Part shown: in pieces, positions 33,391 to 42,260 of the stretch
Layout of the letters: each line of letters opens with the position of its first letter
Position numbering within the stretch: the first letter of the stretch is position 1
Notes under the pieces: generated by a model
Databases searched by the model: none
The model's input: only the letters and a program-made list of their open reading frames with translations
Told to the model about the DNA's origin: nothing
Program-made: the position numbers and the translations under genes
Assembly (NCBI GenBank): GCA_963693365.1
Contig: CAVNZM010000011.1
Location: 1,550,001-1,614,000 of the forward strand
Source: Amoebidium appalachense
Lineage: Eukaryota > Ichthyosporea
Reading direction: 5' to 3'
Length of the DNA stretch: 64,000 nt

Positions 33391-33816
33391 ATGGGAAAAC
33401 CAAACACCGAGATCTCCAATGTAGAGAGCTTGAAGGGCGTTTTGCGTGACTATGCAACCCTCCACGCACAGATCAAGGAGCACGCGGCACAGACAAAACC
33501 TGTTACCAAGAAAATGAATACTATAAAGAAGGCCATTCTGAAGTACATGTCATCTGGAAATGTCAGGTCACTCGAGCTTCCCACGAAAGACCTTCTGATT
33601 CTTCAAGAATCAATCAAAAAGCCACAACTAAGCGAACAGTATCTCCGCCGTCAGCTCGAAACGTACTTCAAGGACACGAAAAAGGCCAACGACCTGGTAT
33701 CCTTCCTGACTGCCATACCGGACAAAGACCTCGCCACAAAGCAATCACTCAAACACGTCGACAAGGACAACTATATAGAAACAGATTCCATCCTCGACGA
33801 CGGCGACTCGGAGTAG
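33391..33816 (+). CDS. Small helical protein of NCLDV type
   Basis: The 141 residues are almost entirely helical and charged. The central part, with KKAILKYMSSGNVRSLELP followed by KKPQLSEQYLRRQLETYF, matches the general pattern of small helical proteins common in large DNA viruses: a coil, then a short beta element, then 'KKP-L' and a C-terminal helix. I recall such proteins as DUF5760-like but cannot confirm it. The C-terminus is acidic. An AATAAA lies about 20 bp after the stop. Function unknown. Confidence 0.65.
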   Translation: MGKPNTEISNVESLKGVLRDYATLHAQIKEHAAQTKPVTKKMNTIKKAILKYMSSGNVRSLELPTKDLLILQESIKKPQLSEQYLRRQLETYFKDTKKANDLVSFLTAIPDKDLATKQSLKHVDKDNYIETDSILDDGDSE

Positions 33817-34268
33817 AACGTCCGACCCGAGAGACTCAATAAAGCAAAACAACATACCGATGCATCTTCCAACGTGATACGATTGAGCAACCAATTACAG
33901 CACGGGAATCTTTTAGCCCAAAACACTTGCATGACGTCTAGCCAATTAAAATAACAGAAAAGCAATTTGTAGATATATGACTGGTTGAAGATCAGCGATC
34001 CAACAAGTCAAGAAAAATGCGAGACATTTCGACAAACCAATCATTAATGACACATGGCAACAGCCCATTTGTTGACTGAATATCATCCAATCACCGATTT
34101 CCGATCGAAATAACGATTGGTTGTTGGTTCATCGGAAGTGAACGATTGGCTGCGCGACTCTTTGATAAAGAAAAAAACGTACAAAACCCAGCCCTGGCCA
34201 AATAAGCTGCCACAATGTACTAAATCGCTAGGCCGAAAATGCGTAAGAATTCGTAGATTCCGCGAGAT
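33817..34268. promoter_or_regulatory. Intergenic region with clustered CCAAT/ATTGG boxes
   Basis: Boxes are seen at about 33892 (ACCAATTAC), 34035 (ACCAATCAT), 34086 (TCCAATCAC), 34115 (GATTGGTTG) and 34143 (GATTGGCTG), all upstream of the gene starting at 34269. The first part also holds the 3' AATAAA of the preceding gene. No other gene is seen in this 450-bp stretch. Confidence 0.45.
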
Positions 34269-36725
34269 ATGGACCGAGCACAGTTTGCATGCTTATTGCG
34301 CCTGTACGCCCCAGGCACTATTGGAGTCAGAGTTGGTGAAGATCGATATTTTGAGGCAGCGTTAGTGACGAGGGGAGATGATGTGTTTTTGGATGTGACT
34401 ATAGATAAATCGTGCGCGTTGGGCGAGTGCACAGAAGACCACAACCACGTTTGTGTACCTTCTACAAAAACAGGACCAAATACGCCGTTCCACCATTTCA
34501 TTCACGTTGCTTCACATTCTTCATCGCGCACACAGCCAGATGAACACATCACGACACCTTCGCTTTCTGATTTCCTCCGCCTGAGAAAAACAGCCGGGAT
34601 ACTAAGGCATGTAGCCGATGAGTTGAAAGTCCTCTATGTTGAACCTTTAACGGCTACACGTTTGACCGGTGTGAACACGTGGGTTTATCCGTGTTCATTG
34701 GCAACATTTTTGCAACGTTTTACACCCGGAAAGACTTTCCGCCCTTCGATGACAATTCCGCCCCAGGACATAGATTGGTTGGCGATTGAAAGTTTCGAGT
34801 GGTTGCTCCCACAAGAGGAAGTGATTGATTTTCCTGTAGATTGGTTTCCCGATATCAATCTTCCACCCGCGACAGCACCGTCCTCTGCATCCCCGTTCGA
34901 TCTTCCACCCCTGACAGCACCGTCCTCTGCATCCCCGGCAGCTCCCACCACGGGACCCCAAACCACGACCGGCGGCACCAAAAACAGACCAATTCTACCC
35001 AACACTCTCGACCCTCGGCAATTCGGGTTTCAGCCACAACCAATGACACGGCCTCTGCAGGCCTCTCCACAGCCTATACCATTTGCACAGCCACGACTCT
35101 TCTCTCCTGGGGCACACACGGGGCAACACCAACCATTTTCCACGACCGGACTGTTCCATTCGCCTGCTGGGGCCCAGCAACAGAAACAGCTGCAGAGTCA
35201 GCGGCGAGGGGAGGCGCGAAATAACCGAGAGAGCGCAAGGTTGGATCGAGAAATGGAGCGAAAGAAGCGAAAGGATCGAGAGGACAACAAGAGAGAGAAG
35301 GAGCGAGAGAAGGAGCGAGAGATGGAACGAGAGAAGGAGCGAGAGAAGGAGCGAGAGAGGAGGAGAGAAGGAGCGAGAGAAGGAGCGAGAGATGGAACGA
35401 GAGAAGGAGCGAGAGATGGAGCGAGAGAAGAAGGAGCGAGAGAAGGAGCGAGAGATTGAGCGAGAGAAGAAGGAGCGAGAGAAGGAGCGAGAGATTGAGC
35501 GAGAGAAGAAGGAGCGAGAGAAGAAGGAGCGAGAGAGGAGAAGGAGCGAGAGAAGGAGCAAGCGGAGGAGCGAGTGCGAGAGAAGGAGCGAGAGATGGAG
35601 CGAGAGAAGGAGCAAGCGGAGGAGCGAGAGAAGGAGCAAGCGGAGGAGCGAGTGCGAGAGAAGGAGCGAGAGAAGAAGGAGCGGGCGGAGGAGCGAGAGA
35701 AGGAGCAAGCGGAGGAGCGAGTGCGAGAGAAGGAACGAGAGATGGAGCGAGCGGAGGAGCGAGAGAAGGAGAGAGAGGAGCAAGTGCGAGAGGAGCGAGA
35801 TTTGGAACGAGATCCACAGAACGAGGGAACGGAGCAAGATGAGCGCGAAGAGAACAAGGGAGCGGAGCGAGAGTTCGAACGAGAACGAGAGACTGAGAAG
35901 GAGCGAGCGGAGGAGCAGGAGCAAGACGTTAGACGGCCCGCGCGCCTCGCACTCCCACCCTCAGCCGACCCCTTGAGCGACCTATCCGGTCTACTCGGCG
36001 GCGACTCCGTGGCCACTATGGAGGTGGTTTCCACCGTCACGCGCCTCGTCGGCATGGTTTCGGAGCGGCACCGCGCGCAGATCGTTAAGCTCGAGCAGGA
36101 AAGCGCGACGCTGAAGCAAAATTTGAAGATCGCAGTCGTGGGAGGAAAAGAGACGAGGGAAAAATTAGACAAGCTTAGCGCGGAGAAGGACGCGAAGATC
36201 GAGGAGCTCACACGTCGTAACAACGCGGACTCGACAACGATCAACGGCCTCGAAGAGAAAGTTCGCAAACTCGAAGCCGAAAATACGAAATGGAAGGAGA
36301 CCAAGGAAACGGAGCGAAAACGCCTCGAGCGGGAACTTAAAGAACTCGAGACGGAACTCGCTGGCGAGATAGGGAAGGTGGCCAAACTCACACGGGAGGT
36401 GTCAAAGCTCACACAGAACTATGAGACTGAACATAACAAGAACCAGAAATGGGAATCGAAATGGGAATCCTATTATTCGAGGATTGCCGAACTGGTCAAG
36501 GAAAAAGAAGACCTGGAAAAAGACATAGAATCTCGCGTCGAGGCCGGGGTCGGCGCCCGGTTGAAGGGTTTAATGGAAGTGTTCGAGTCGCAATCCGCCC
36601 AGAAAAGGCGGAGGTCGGAGGCGGATGATGGCGACGGGCGGGACGAAGAAACACCTCGCAGACGCCATCGCGCCGACGGCCCCGGCAACGACGAGCCCCC
36701 CTCCAACGCGGCCGCGGCCTTGTAG
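34269..36725 (+). pseudogene. Long Glu/Lys/Arg-rich coiled-coil protein gene interrupted by paired frameshifts
   Basis: The N-terminal 200 residues form a globular region and are followed by a Pro/Thr/Ala-rich linker with a duplicated LPPxTAPSSASP segment. A GAGAAGGAGCGA repeat follows. The original frame is left near 35358-35364, is replaced by the +1 frame to about 35535, and is then restored, so the two shifts cancel. Without correction the protein stops at 35459. Downstream, the same frame as the start encodes a highly charged EKEQAEER repeat, a segment near 35950, then about 200 residues of coiled coil and a basic RRRH tail, ending at 36725. An unbroken gene would encode about 818 residues. 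The repeat is prone to slippage, so assembly error is quite possible. A structural or scaffold role is inferred only from the coiled coil. Confidence 0.65.
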
Positions 36726-36727
36726 AC

Positions 36728-36964
36728 TTACACACGGGAAATGTTGTAGTGTAGGGGGTACTCGTAGCTTGTGATGTCCCACCCGTTTTTGGTTGTCATG
36801 GTCGGTATGCCGGTCACATAGTCAAGTACACGATAGGATGGTTCCCATATGCGTTTTAGATGTTTCTTTTGGACTTTGTACTTTTTTCGTGCGTTTCGGA
36901 GCTTTCGGCGGTAGATCCGTTTGTCTCTTCTACAGTACCGTCCCTTGACATACTTGGGCTTCAT
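36728..36964 (-). CDS. Small basic protein
   Basis: The protein has 78 residues with a Lys/Arg/Tyr-rich first half (KYVKGRYCRRDKRIYRRKLR) and a more polar C-terminus rich in Tyr. The stop lies two bases beyond the stop of the convergent coiled-coil gene. The chosen ATG is at 36962-36964; an upstream extension to 37078 would add a hydrophobic Cys/Trp-rich stretch and is less likely. Nucleic-acid binding is a guess from charge. Confidence 0.5.
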   Translation of the reverse strand: MKPKYVKGRYCRRDKRIYRRKLRNARKKYKVQKKHLKRIWEPSYRVLDYVTGIPTMTTKNGWDITSYEYPLHYNISRV

Positions 36965-37223
36965 TGTATAATATATTAACCATAAAGCAGTCATGGTGTC
37001 ACTGGATCCGTTTTCACCCACCATACAGGCACCTGGCCACCCGGACCAGCACACTTGCACAAAAAAACAAAATTTCAAATTGATAAAGCGGTACCTGTTG
37101 ATGCTCTATCTTACCGTACACCCCTTTGTCGTATATATACTGCCGATGCCGCTACTGCGACTGATGGCCGGGGCTGGGGTGTAGTCGGTGGACTGTGTCC
37201 ATCTACACACATCGCCGTGCAAG

Positions 37224-37880
37224 TTATATAAAATCGGGAATGTGACAAATCGCTGTGTCTTGGTCCTCTGTCTCCCATCCCTGCAGCTCGTGATCTGCAC
37301 GTATGTCTAACACTTTGGCCTGGAAACTCATTAATGTCTTGCCGTGCTTGGCCCACCACTCCTTGTCCCGCGGGATCTCGTCGATGCGCAGCGACCCGTC
37401 GCGCGGATCGAACTGCACAAAGTCCGCGACCTCCAGCCCCAGCACAAACAGCTGTGTCTGCACCTGCGCCACATAGTGCTCGGGGATCGGCTGTCCGTCC
37501 ATGAACTTGCGCTTGTACGGCACCTTGATCTCCACCGCGCGCCCGCACAGCGTCACCCGGTCCGGGCTCGCCCCCAGCCACCGGTGCTCCGCGTGCCGGA
37601 TCAGCCCCAGCTCGATGCACGAGTGCCCCGTCGCGCGCATGTACGCGTCCGCCGCGTTGGCCTCGTGCTTGTGTCCGAATGCCACGAACACGGGGTCCAC
37701 GACCCGCCGCTTCAGCCCGGACTTGTGCTCGATCAACTCGCGGCGGGACTCATAGGGATTCACACCCAGCGCGGCGCCCACGTCCGAGGCCGTGAGCATG
37801 CATGCGCGCGCGCGCAGCCACGCCGCGCTGCCCTGCGGGTACGGCACTTCGTGCTGTTGGATGCGAGTAATAAAGTCCAT
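37224..37880 (-). CDS. YqaJ-family viral recombinase / alkaline-exonuclease-like nuclease
   Basis: The 218 residues show the family motifs in order: GSAAWLRAR...LTASD near residues 17-32, the GHKHE motif at 69-73, SPDRV with Asp107, EIK at 117-119 (catalytic Glu117 and Lys119) and HYVAQVQTQL at 136-145. These are the active-site elements of the lambda-exonuclease-like PD-(D/E)xK fold. In large DNA viruses such enzymes process DNA ends for recombination-based replication and repair, probably in the nucleus or virus factory. The length is normal for the family and no motif is missing. It lies next to a T5orf172 gene on the same strand. Confidence 0.9.
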   Translation of the reverse strand: MDFITRIQQHEVPYPQGSAAWLRARACMLTASDVGAALGVNPYESRRELIEHKSGLKRRVVDPVFVAFGHKHEANAADAYMRATGHSCIELGLIRHAEHRWLGASPDRVTLCGRAVEIKVPYKRKFMDGQPIPEHYVAQVQTQLFVLGLEVADFVQFDPRDGSLRIDEIPRDKEWWAKHGKTLMSFQAKVLDIRADHELQGWETEDQDTAICHIPDFI

Positions 37881-37973
37881 TCTGCGGACATTTCTCGTGC
37901 GAGTTGGGTTTTATAGGGGCGGGTTCGCCAACACCGCCCAAAATCTGTGTGTACCACCACATCGCGCAAATTA

Positions 37974-39790
37974 TCACTCAGACACATCTCCCTTTGCACT
38001 TTTGAATACACTCACAACCAGGTCTCTGATTAGGTCATCCTCCATGAACTCCCTAGCCATCTCGAGCATTGCACCGGCAAAAGACATGTAATCTACACGG
38101 AAGAGCTCGCGCTCCACGTTCTTGTGGGTGAGTGCAGTGTGTAGGTACTTCTCGGCAAGAGCCAGGTGCTCCGAGGGCACCGGGAGAGCAAACAACAACC
38201 GCTTGTTAGGGCCTACGTGCCATGTAGCTGCCTGTTTCATACGACCCTTCACGTCCTTCAAACTTTGTCCGATCTTCAAACATGGCGGGTCACCATATTC
38301 AGACACAAACACGTAGATACCAGACTGCTGTTTGGTGCACACACGGTTCGTAACCCTTCGTAGCTGCTCGCTTGCATCTTCGTACTCAGGTGGGACATGA
38401 TCGGACTTGGGGGCATAGGGTTGAAGCTCCAGAAGACGACACTGTGCCTCGATCTTCAAACGCTCTTCTCGTAGAATCGCTGCCTTCTTGTCACACAAAA
38501 CACCCTCCTCGCGCATCCTTGCGATCTCCGTGTACACAGGAGATTCGGCAATACGGGCCTCCTTGTACAGACTTAGGGCAGTTTCCATCTCGGCCTGGTT
38601 AGTCATGAACTGGGTGATGTCCCCGAGCCTGGGTCTCTTGTGCTCCCTCTCTGGGGTGCCAGCTGCATCCATCTCCCCCCTCACGCTGTCGCGCATGAAC
38701 GCATTGGGTCCTGAGGGGTTAGCCTCTGCCGTGGCCCGGTTGCGCTCAATGTCCTCCACCAGTGTTTCGTCCCCACCTTCCAGACGCGCTATATCTTTGG
38801 CCCACTTCTCAATGATCGCGGAACCGTAGCGCGCGTTGGACGCAATCTTGAAGGTCAGCTTGACCAGAGATGTCGCCGGAACAGCAGGTGACAACTTCCC
38901 TCCCTTACCAAACGAGCAATTGGTCACTTTGACCAATTGGTCCCCTGTCGTATCCAATAGATGCCGGCCTATGTATTTTGCTGCAGCACATCTGTCCAAG
39001 CCACGCACCAGCATTGTGTAGTCCACGAGACTCGCCACTTCACACCATCGACCTCACACACTCGGATGGCGTGGTCACCTATGCAAATTGTGTCGCCCTT
39101 TTTTGTAACAACCTCATCCGCCATCGACATGAAATCGGTCTGTTCTGTCGCCATTGATGGAGAGACTGACGTGCTTGGAAGCATGCACGGTACCTTTGTA
39201 CCCATCACCTCGCTGTCCCAAAGCTTGCAGAGGGCGGGAAAGCAGTAGCGCAGAAACGGCGCGGTCAGCTCGAACGCGAACCAGGTCCCGCGGTACATCT
39301 CGATGGCGGGTATCAGACCGTGCGTTGCGAAGGCGTAGGCGACGGAGCCATCGGCGTGAGATATTGCGGGTAGCTTCTTGATCCGCGAAAACGCCCTTTG
39401 AACAAGCACCCGGGACGAACTTGGAGCCACGTCCAACTTTCCACCTTCCAGATCCATCGTCTCCACATCCATCCGAGTCAACTCCAACACCCGATCAATC
39501 ATGTCCTGATTGTGCCTAACCCAATTGACAGGATTTTTCCATGTTCCGCCCGCCTCCTTGCTCCCGAGCGACGCGGAGTACCCCGCGTTGAAGAACACGT
39601 GCCCGTCGAACTTCGTCAGGTACGTCAGCACCTTCTCCCCGTCCGGCGCAAAGAACGGGCGCACGCCGGGCCACGCGGGCACCGACGACGTGTCCACGCG
39701 CGGCTCCGAGTCGTGGCCCGCGGGCGGGCGCCAGTCGGGGCCAAGAGGGGGGGGAGAGTAAGAGGGTGGGGGAGACATGTTTGAAGTCAT
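37974..39790 (-). pseudogene. BRO/MSV199-like protein with T5orf172 (GIY-YIG-like) domain, frameshifted
   Basis: The first part (39790 to about 39030) starts with a Pro-rich segment and encodes a mixed domain; it then runs out of frame and stops at 38969. The second frame picks up exactly there (about 39035) and continues to 37974. The junction falls inside what looks like one domain, before SLVDYTMLVRGL. The second part has a coiled linker (about 38750-38450) and then the T5orf172 core: GIYVFVSEYG, LKIGQS, a helix and ALAEKYLHTAL, ending at ELFRVDYMSF. Such proteins couple a DNA-binding N-terminal domain to a GIY-YIG-related nuclease fold in viruses and phages. Two separate overlapping genes are possible, but the second would need a GTG start at 39038, so a one-step frameshift is more likely. 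Confidence 0.65.
38917..38939. promoter_or_regulatory. Palindromic operator-like site inside the T5orf172 gene
   Basis: Perfect 10-bp arms CAATTGGTCA and TGACCAATTG around CTT. The core GGTCAC-TTGACC is shared with two intergenic palindromes upstream of the same gene (39961 and 40027). Confidence 0.5.
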
Positions 39791-39960
39791 TTCAGAGTAA
39801 GACTGCGATTTTATTTTGCGCGCGGCGCCTTTTGTACCCGGCCAGCGGGAGGGTGCAACACATCCACTTCACTCGAACTGATGGTCTGGTTAACCATTTC
39901 AAAGGCCTCAATTTGAGGCATTTGGCTGCCAAGTTACCCAGTGCCTAGCAAAATCACAAC

Positions 39961-39975
39961 CGGTCACATTGACCG
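39961..39975. promoter_or_regulatory. Palindromic operator-like site upstream of the T5orf172 gene
   Basis: CGGTCA-CAT-TGACCG, followed by ATTGC. It lies about 170 bp upstream of the start at 39790. Confidence 0.5.
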
Positions 39976-40026
39976 ATTGCAGGCTGCGGGTTACGGCACA
40001 CACACACACAACCAAAATGGCTATCG

Positions 40027-40045
40027 ATCGATCACATTGATCGAT
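40027..40045. promoter_or_regulatory. Palindromic operator-like site upstream of the T5orf172 gene
   Basis: ATCGATCA-CAT-TGATCGAT, followed by TGCCAATTGC. Same spacing and flank as the site at 39961; an ACACACAACCAAAATGGC block precedes it and recurs near 41592. Confidence 0.5.
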
Positions 40046-40077
40046 TGCCAATTGCTTACCAAAATACACACCCGGGT

Positions 40078-41553
40078 TCAAACGCCGTCGATGGGCACAA
40101 AATCCAATTCCGGCAGCACCTGCTCCTGGTAGTAACGACCAAGGGCGTAATCCTTGCCCTCGCGGGTGTCGTGGACGTACCATTGCGGAACCTCGGGTCC
40201 CCACAAGCTGGTTGGGTTCAGCTCCGCATCCCTGTGCTGTTGGAGTGCGTGTGCGAACCCGGGGGGCATCGCTTCGCCGCGCCGCCATTCAATATTGATC
40301 TTGAATGCAAATAGCTCTATGTAGCCCGGGGTGTATTCCATGTCATCGTCAAACTTTGTAAACGCGGGGAGAACAGTATTTGCCGCCGACAGGAAATCCC
40401 GCACTGCCAGTGGCTTGGGCTGTCTTTCGATCAGCCCTTTGAGCTCTCCGGCAAAGCTGTCTGTCCCCGAGGGTGACTGAAAAATCTCCCGAATGCGCCG
40501 AGACATTGGCGCCATCGCAGCCTGCTTGATTAGATTGAGGATGTCCGATGTGGAATACGACTTGAGAAACATCCAGTACGCCAACTTCTGCAGGGCCTCT
40601 CGCGGGGTGTGAACCCCGTCATTGACTACTAGCAGCGTTGGGTCGACGCTCAGGGGATACTCCGCTTGGAACTCTTCCAATTTTTCCAATATCAGTTCGA
40701 GGATGTCGATCGGTAGCGGCAGGTCAACAAACACGCGAACGGGAAATCGCCTCAGAATCGCCCGGTCCAGGTCGAACGGCAGGTTTGTCGCGGCCACGTA
40801 CAGCATATGGTCATTGTTCTTGCGCAGCCCGTCGTACTCCGAAAGAAACTGGTTTGTGATCTTGTACGAGTTGCCCGACCCGCTCGCACTGTTGCGGTTT
40901 CGGGAGCCCAGTATCGACTCGGCCTCGTCCAGAAACATGACAGTGGGACGCAGGCACCTTGCGAGCGAAAACACCGCCTGCACCGCCTTCTCCGAGTTGC
41001 CCTCCCACTTTGAGTTGAGCACAGCGGACGACACGTTCATAAACGTCGACCTGCCCACCTGCGCCAACTTGCTGGCAATAAACGTCTTGCCGGTCCCGGG
41101 TGGACCAAACATCAGAATTCCCCGCCCAGGCGTTCGCAGGCTGCGGAACAGTTCGGGGACAAACCGTGGAACAATAACGGTTTCCAAAAGCTTCTGCTTC
41201 GCCTCCTTCAGCCCATTAATGTTCATAAACTCTGCCAGGTCCTCGTCGCGTGGCTCGAGGCCGTCACCGTCGGGCGGGAAGACGATCTGTCTGATTGGGG
41301 TCGTGATCTCGCGGTTTTCTACGTCGTTGTGGATACTGGCAAAGATATCGCAGTTGGTCATGTAGTCCTTGTACAGCGCGTCCCTTTGCTCCGGTGTCAA
41401 CTTGCTTGAAGCCCCCACCGCGTCCGCACGGTCCCTTGCACGGTCGGCGGTCAGCTGCCAAATCCCGGAGAACCATGAGGTGAGCGGGTCATCGTCCTCC
41501 GGTTCCTCCGTTCTGGGGCGTTTCGGGGGTCTGCCGCGCGGGCGTGAACTCAT
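40078..41553 (-). CDS. AAA+ ATPase of the Msp1/spastin/katanin type with N-terminal AT-hook
   Basis: The 491 residues start with an AT-hook-like, basic motif (RPRGRPPKRPR, residues 4-14) and an acidic patch. The AAA module follows: the helix NINGLKEAKQKLLE (111-124), Walker A GPPGTGKT (150-157), the pore-loop region SKWEGNSEKAVQAVFSLA (181-198), Walker B MFLDEAES (206-213), sensor 1 N257 and arginine fingers R268-R269. The order and pore-loop style are those of the meiotic clade and of Msp1/ATAD1. Those enzymes remodel or extract protein complexes using ATP; a viral chromatin- or DNA-associated remodeller is inferred from the AT-hook. The C-terminal 130 residues match nothing I know. I chose the ATG at 41553 because longer forms read through a GC-rich intergenic repeat. 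Confidence 0.85.
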   Translation of the reverse strand: MSSRPRGRPPKRPRTEEPEDDDPLTSWFSGIWQLTADRARDRADAVGASSKLTPEQRDALYKDYMTNCDIFASIHNDVENREITTPIRQIVFPPDGDGLEPRDEDLAEFMNINGLKEAKQKLLETVIVPRFVPELFRSLRTPGRGILMFGPPGTGKTFIASKLAQVGRSTFMNVSSAVLNSKWEGNSEKAVQAVFSLARCLRPTVMFLDEAESILGSRNRNSASGSGNSYKITNQFLSEYDGLRKNNDHMLYVAATNLPFDLDRAILRRFPVRVFVDLPLPIDILELILEKLEEFQAEYPLSVDPTLLVVNDGVHTPREALQKLAYWMFLKSYSTSDILNLIKQAAMAPMSRRIREIFQSPSGTDSFAGELKGLIERQPKPLAVRDFLSAANTVLPAFTKFDDDMEYTPGYIELFAFKINIEWRRGEAMPPGFAHALQQHRDAELNPTSLWGPEVPQWYVHDTREGKDYALGRYYQEQVLPELDFVPIDGV

Positions 41554-41675
41554 TGCTCCTCGACTACAAAATCGGAAGCGGCGGAGGCGCACACACAACC
41601 AAAATGGCCATCGGTCATATTGGTGGGTGGCTGCCCAAAACCCGGCGTGAAAATTCCCGCGCCGGGGCGGGGCAT

Positions 41676-41744
41676 GGGGGCATGCGAGGCACGCGTGGCA
41701 CACGTGGCTCGCCGGGCGGGCGTGCCTCCCAGGCCTCGCGGGCC
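41676..41744. repeat. 69-bp GC-rich intergenic element, copy 1
   Basis: It begins GGGGGCATGCGAGGCACGCG and ends CCCAGGCCTCGCGGGCC. It matches 44264-44332 at all but one position. It lies between the divergent AAA+ and zinc-finger genes and contains ACGCGT and CACGTG palindromes. Confidence 0.9.
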
Positions 41745-41813
41745 TCTCGGGCCTCTCGGGGGTGGGCGGGGGCATTTGACACTTTTTTCGTGTCTATATA
41801 CGAGTCAAGGACG

Positions 41814-42257
41814 ATGGATCCCGCCACGTATGTCCCAAACGAGCACCATGACACCAAACCGTCTCTCCAAAAGCGACGCCGCACACAGGAACGACGGTTT
41901 AAGTGTGAACACAATGGCTGCCCAGCCATATTCTCCCGGCGCGACACCTTGCGAGACCACCAAAACCTACACACTGGAGCACGGCCCTACGTATGCAAAC
42001 AGTGCACAGCAGCTTTTCAAAACCCAGGCAGTTTGTTTGCACACAAAAAGGCTTGGCACAGCGACGAGCGAAAGCCAAGGTGGACAAGGAAACGGCTGGC
42101 GTGCCCAGCGGGGTGTGGCATCGAATTTACCTCGTACCTGTCGATGAGTTCGCACATCGCAACGTCGCATCCCGAGCCGGAGCCCAATGTCACGACCGTT
42201 GCAGAATCATGCGGCAACCCATCCGCGATGGACGAAATAATAAAATGTACACATTAA
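41814..42257 (+). CDS. C2H2 zinc-finger protein with three fingers
   Basis: The protein has 147 residues. Finger 1 uses C31, C36, H49 and H53. Finger 2 uses C61, C64, H77 and H82. Finger 3 uses C97, C101, H114 and H119. The linker between the first two, HTGARPYVC, is the classic TGEKP-like linker of sequence-specific DNA-binding fingers. A Lys/Arg-rich segment (KRRRTQERR) precedes finger 1. A viral transcription factor or a captured host factor is likely. The stop is three bases before the helicase start at 42261, so the two genes may be co-transcribed. The chosen ATG (41814) follows a TATATA at about 41795; an upstream in-frame ATG would run through the GC-rich repeat. Confidence 0.85.
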   Translation: MDPATYVPNEHHDTKPSLQKRRRTQERRFKCEHNGCPAIFSRRDTLRDHQNLHTGARPYVCKQCTAAFQNPGSLFAHKKAWHSDERKPRWTRKRLACPAGCGIEFTSYLSMSSHIATSHPEPEPNVTTVAESCGNPSAMDEIIKCTH

Positions 42258-42260
42258 TTA

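Noticed and set aside
34995-36412. Long Leu/Ser-rich frames on the minus strand opposite the Glu/Lys/Arg gene
   Set aside because: Antisense of GAG-AAG repeats; the plus strand has the heptad pattern and flanking domains.
41554-41775. An N-terminal extension of the AAA protein
   Set aside because: It would read through the 69-bp intergenic element and is Pro/Arg/His/Cys low-complexity; the ATG at 41553 is followed by the AT-hook and gives a normal start.
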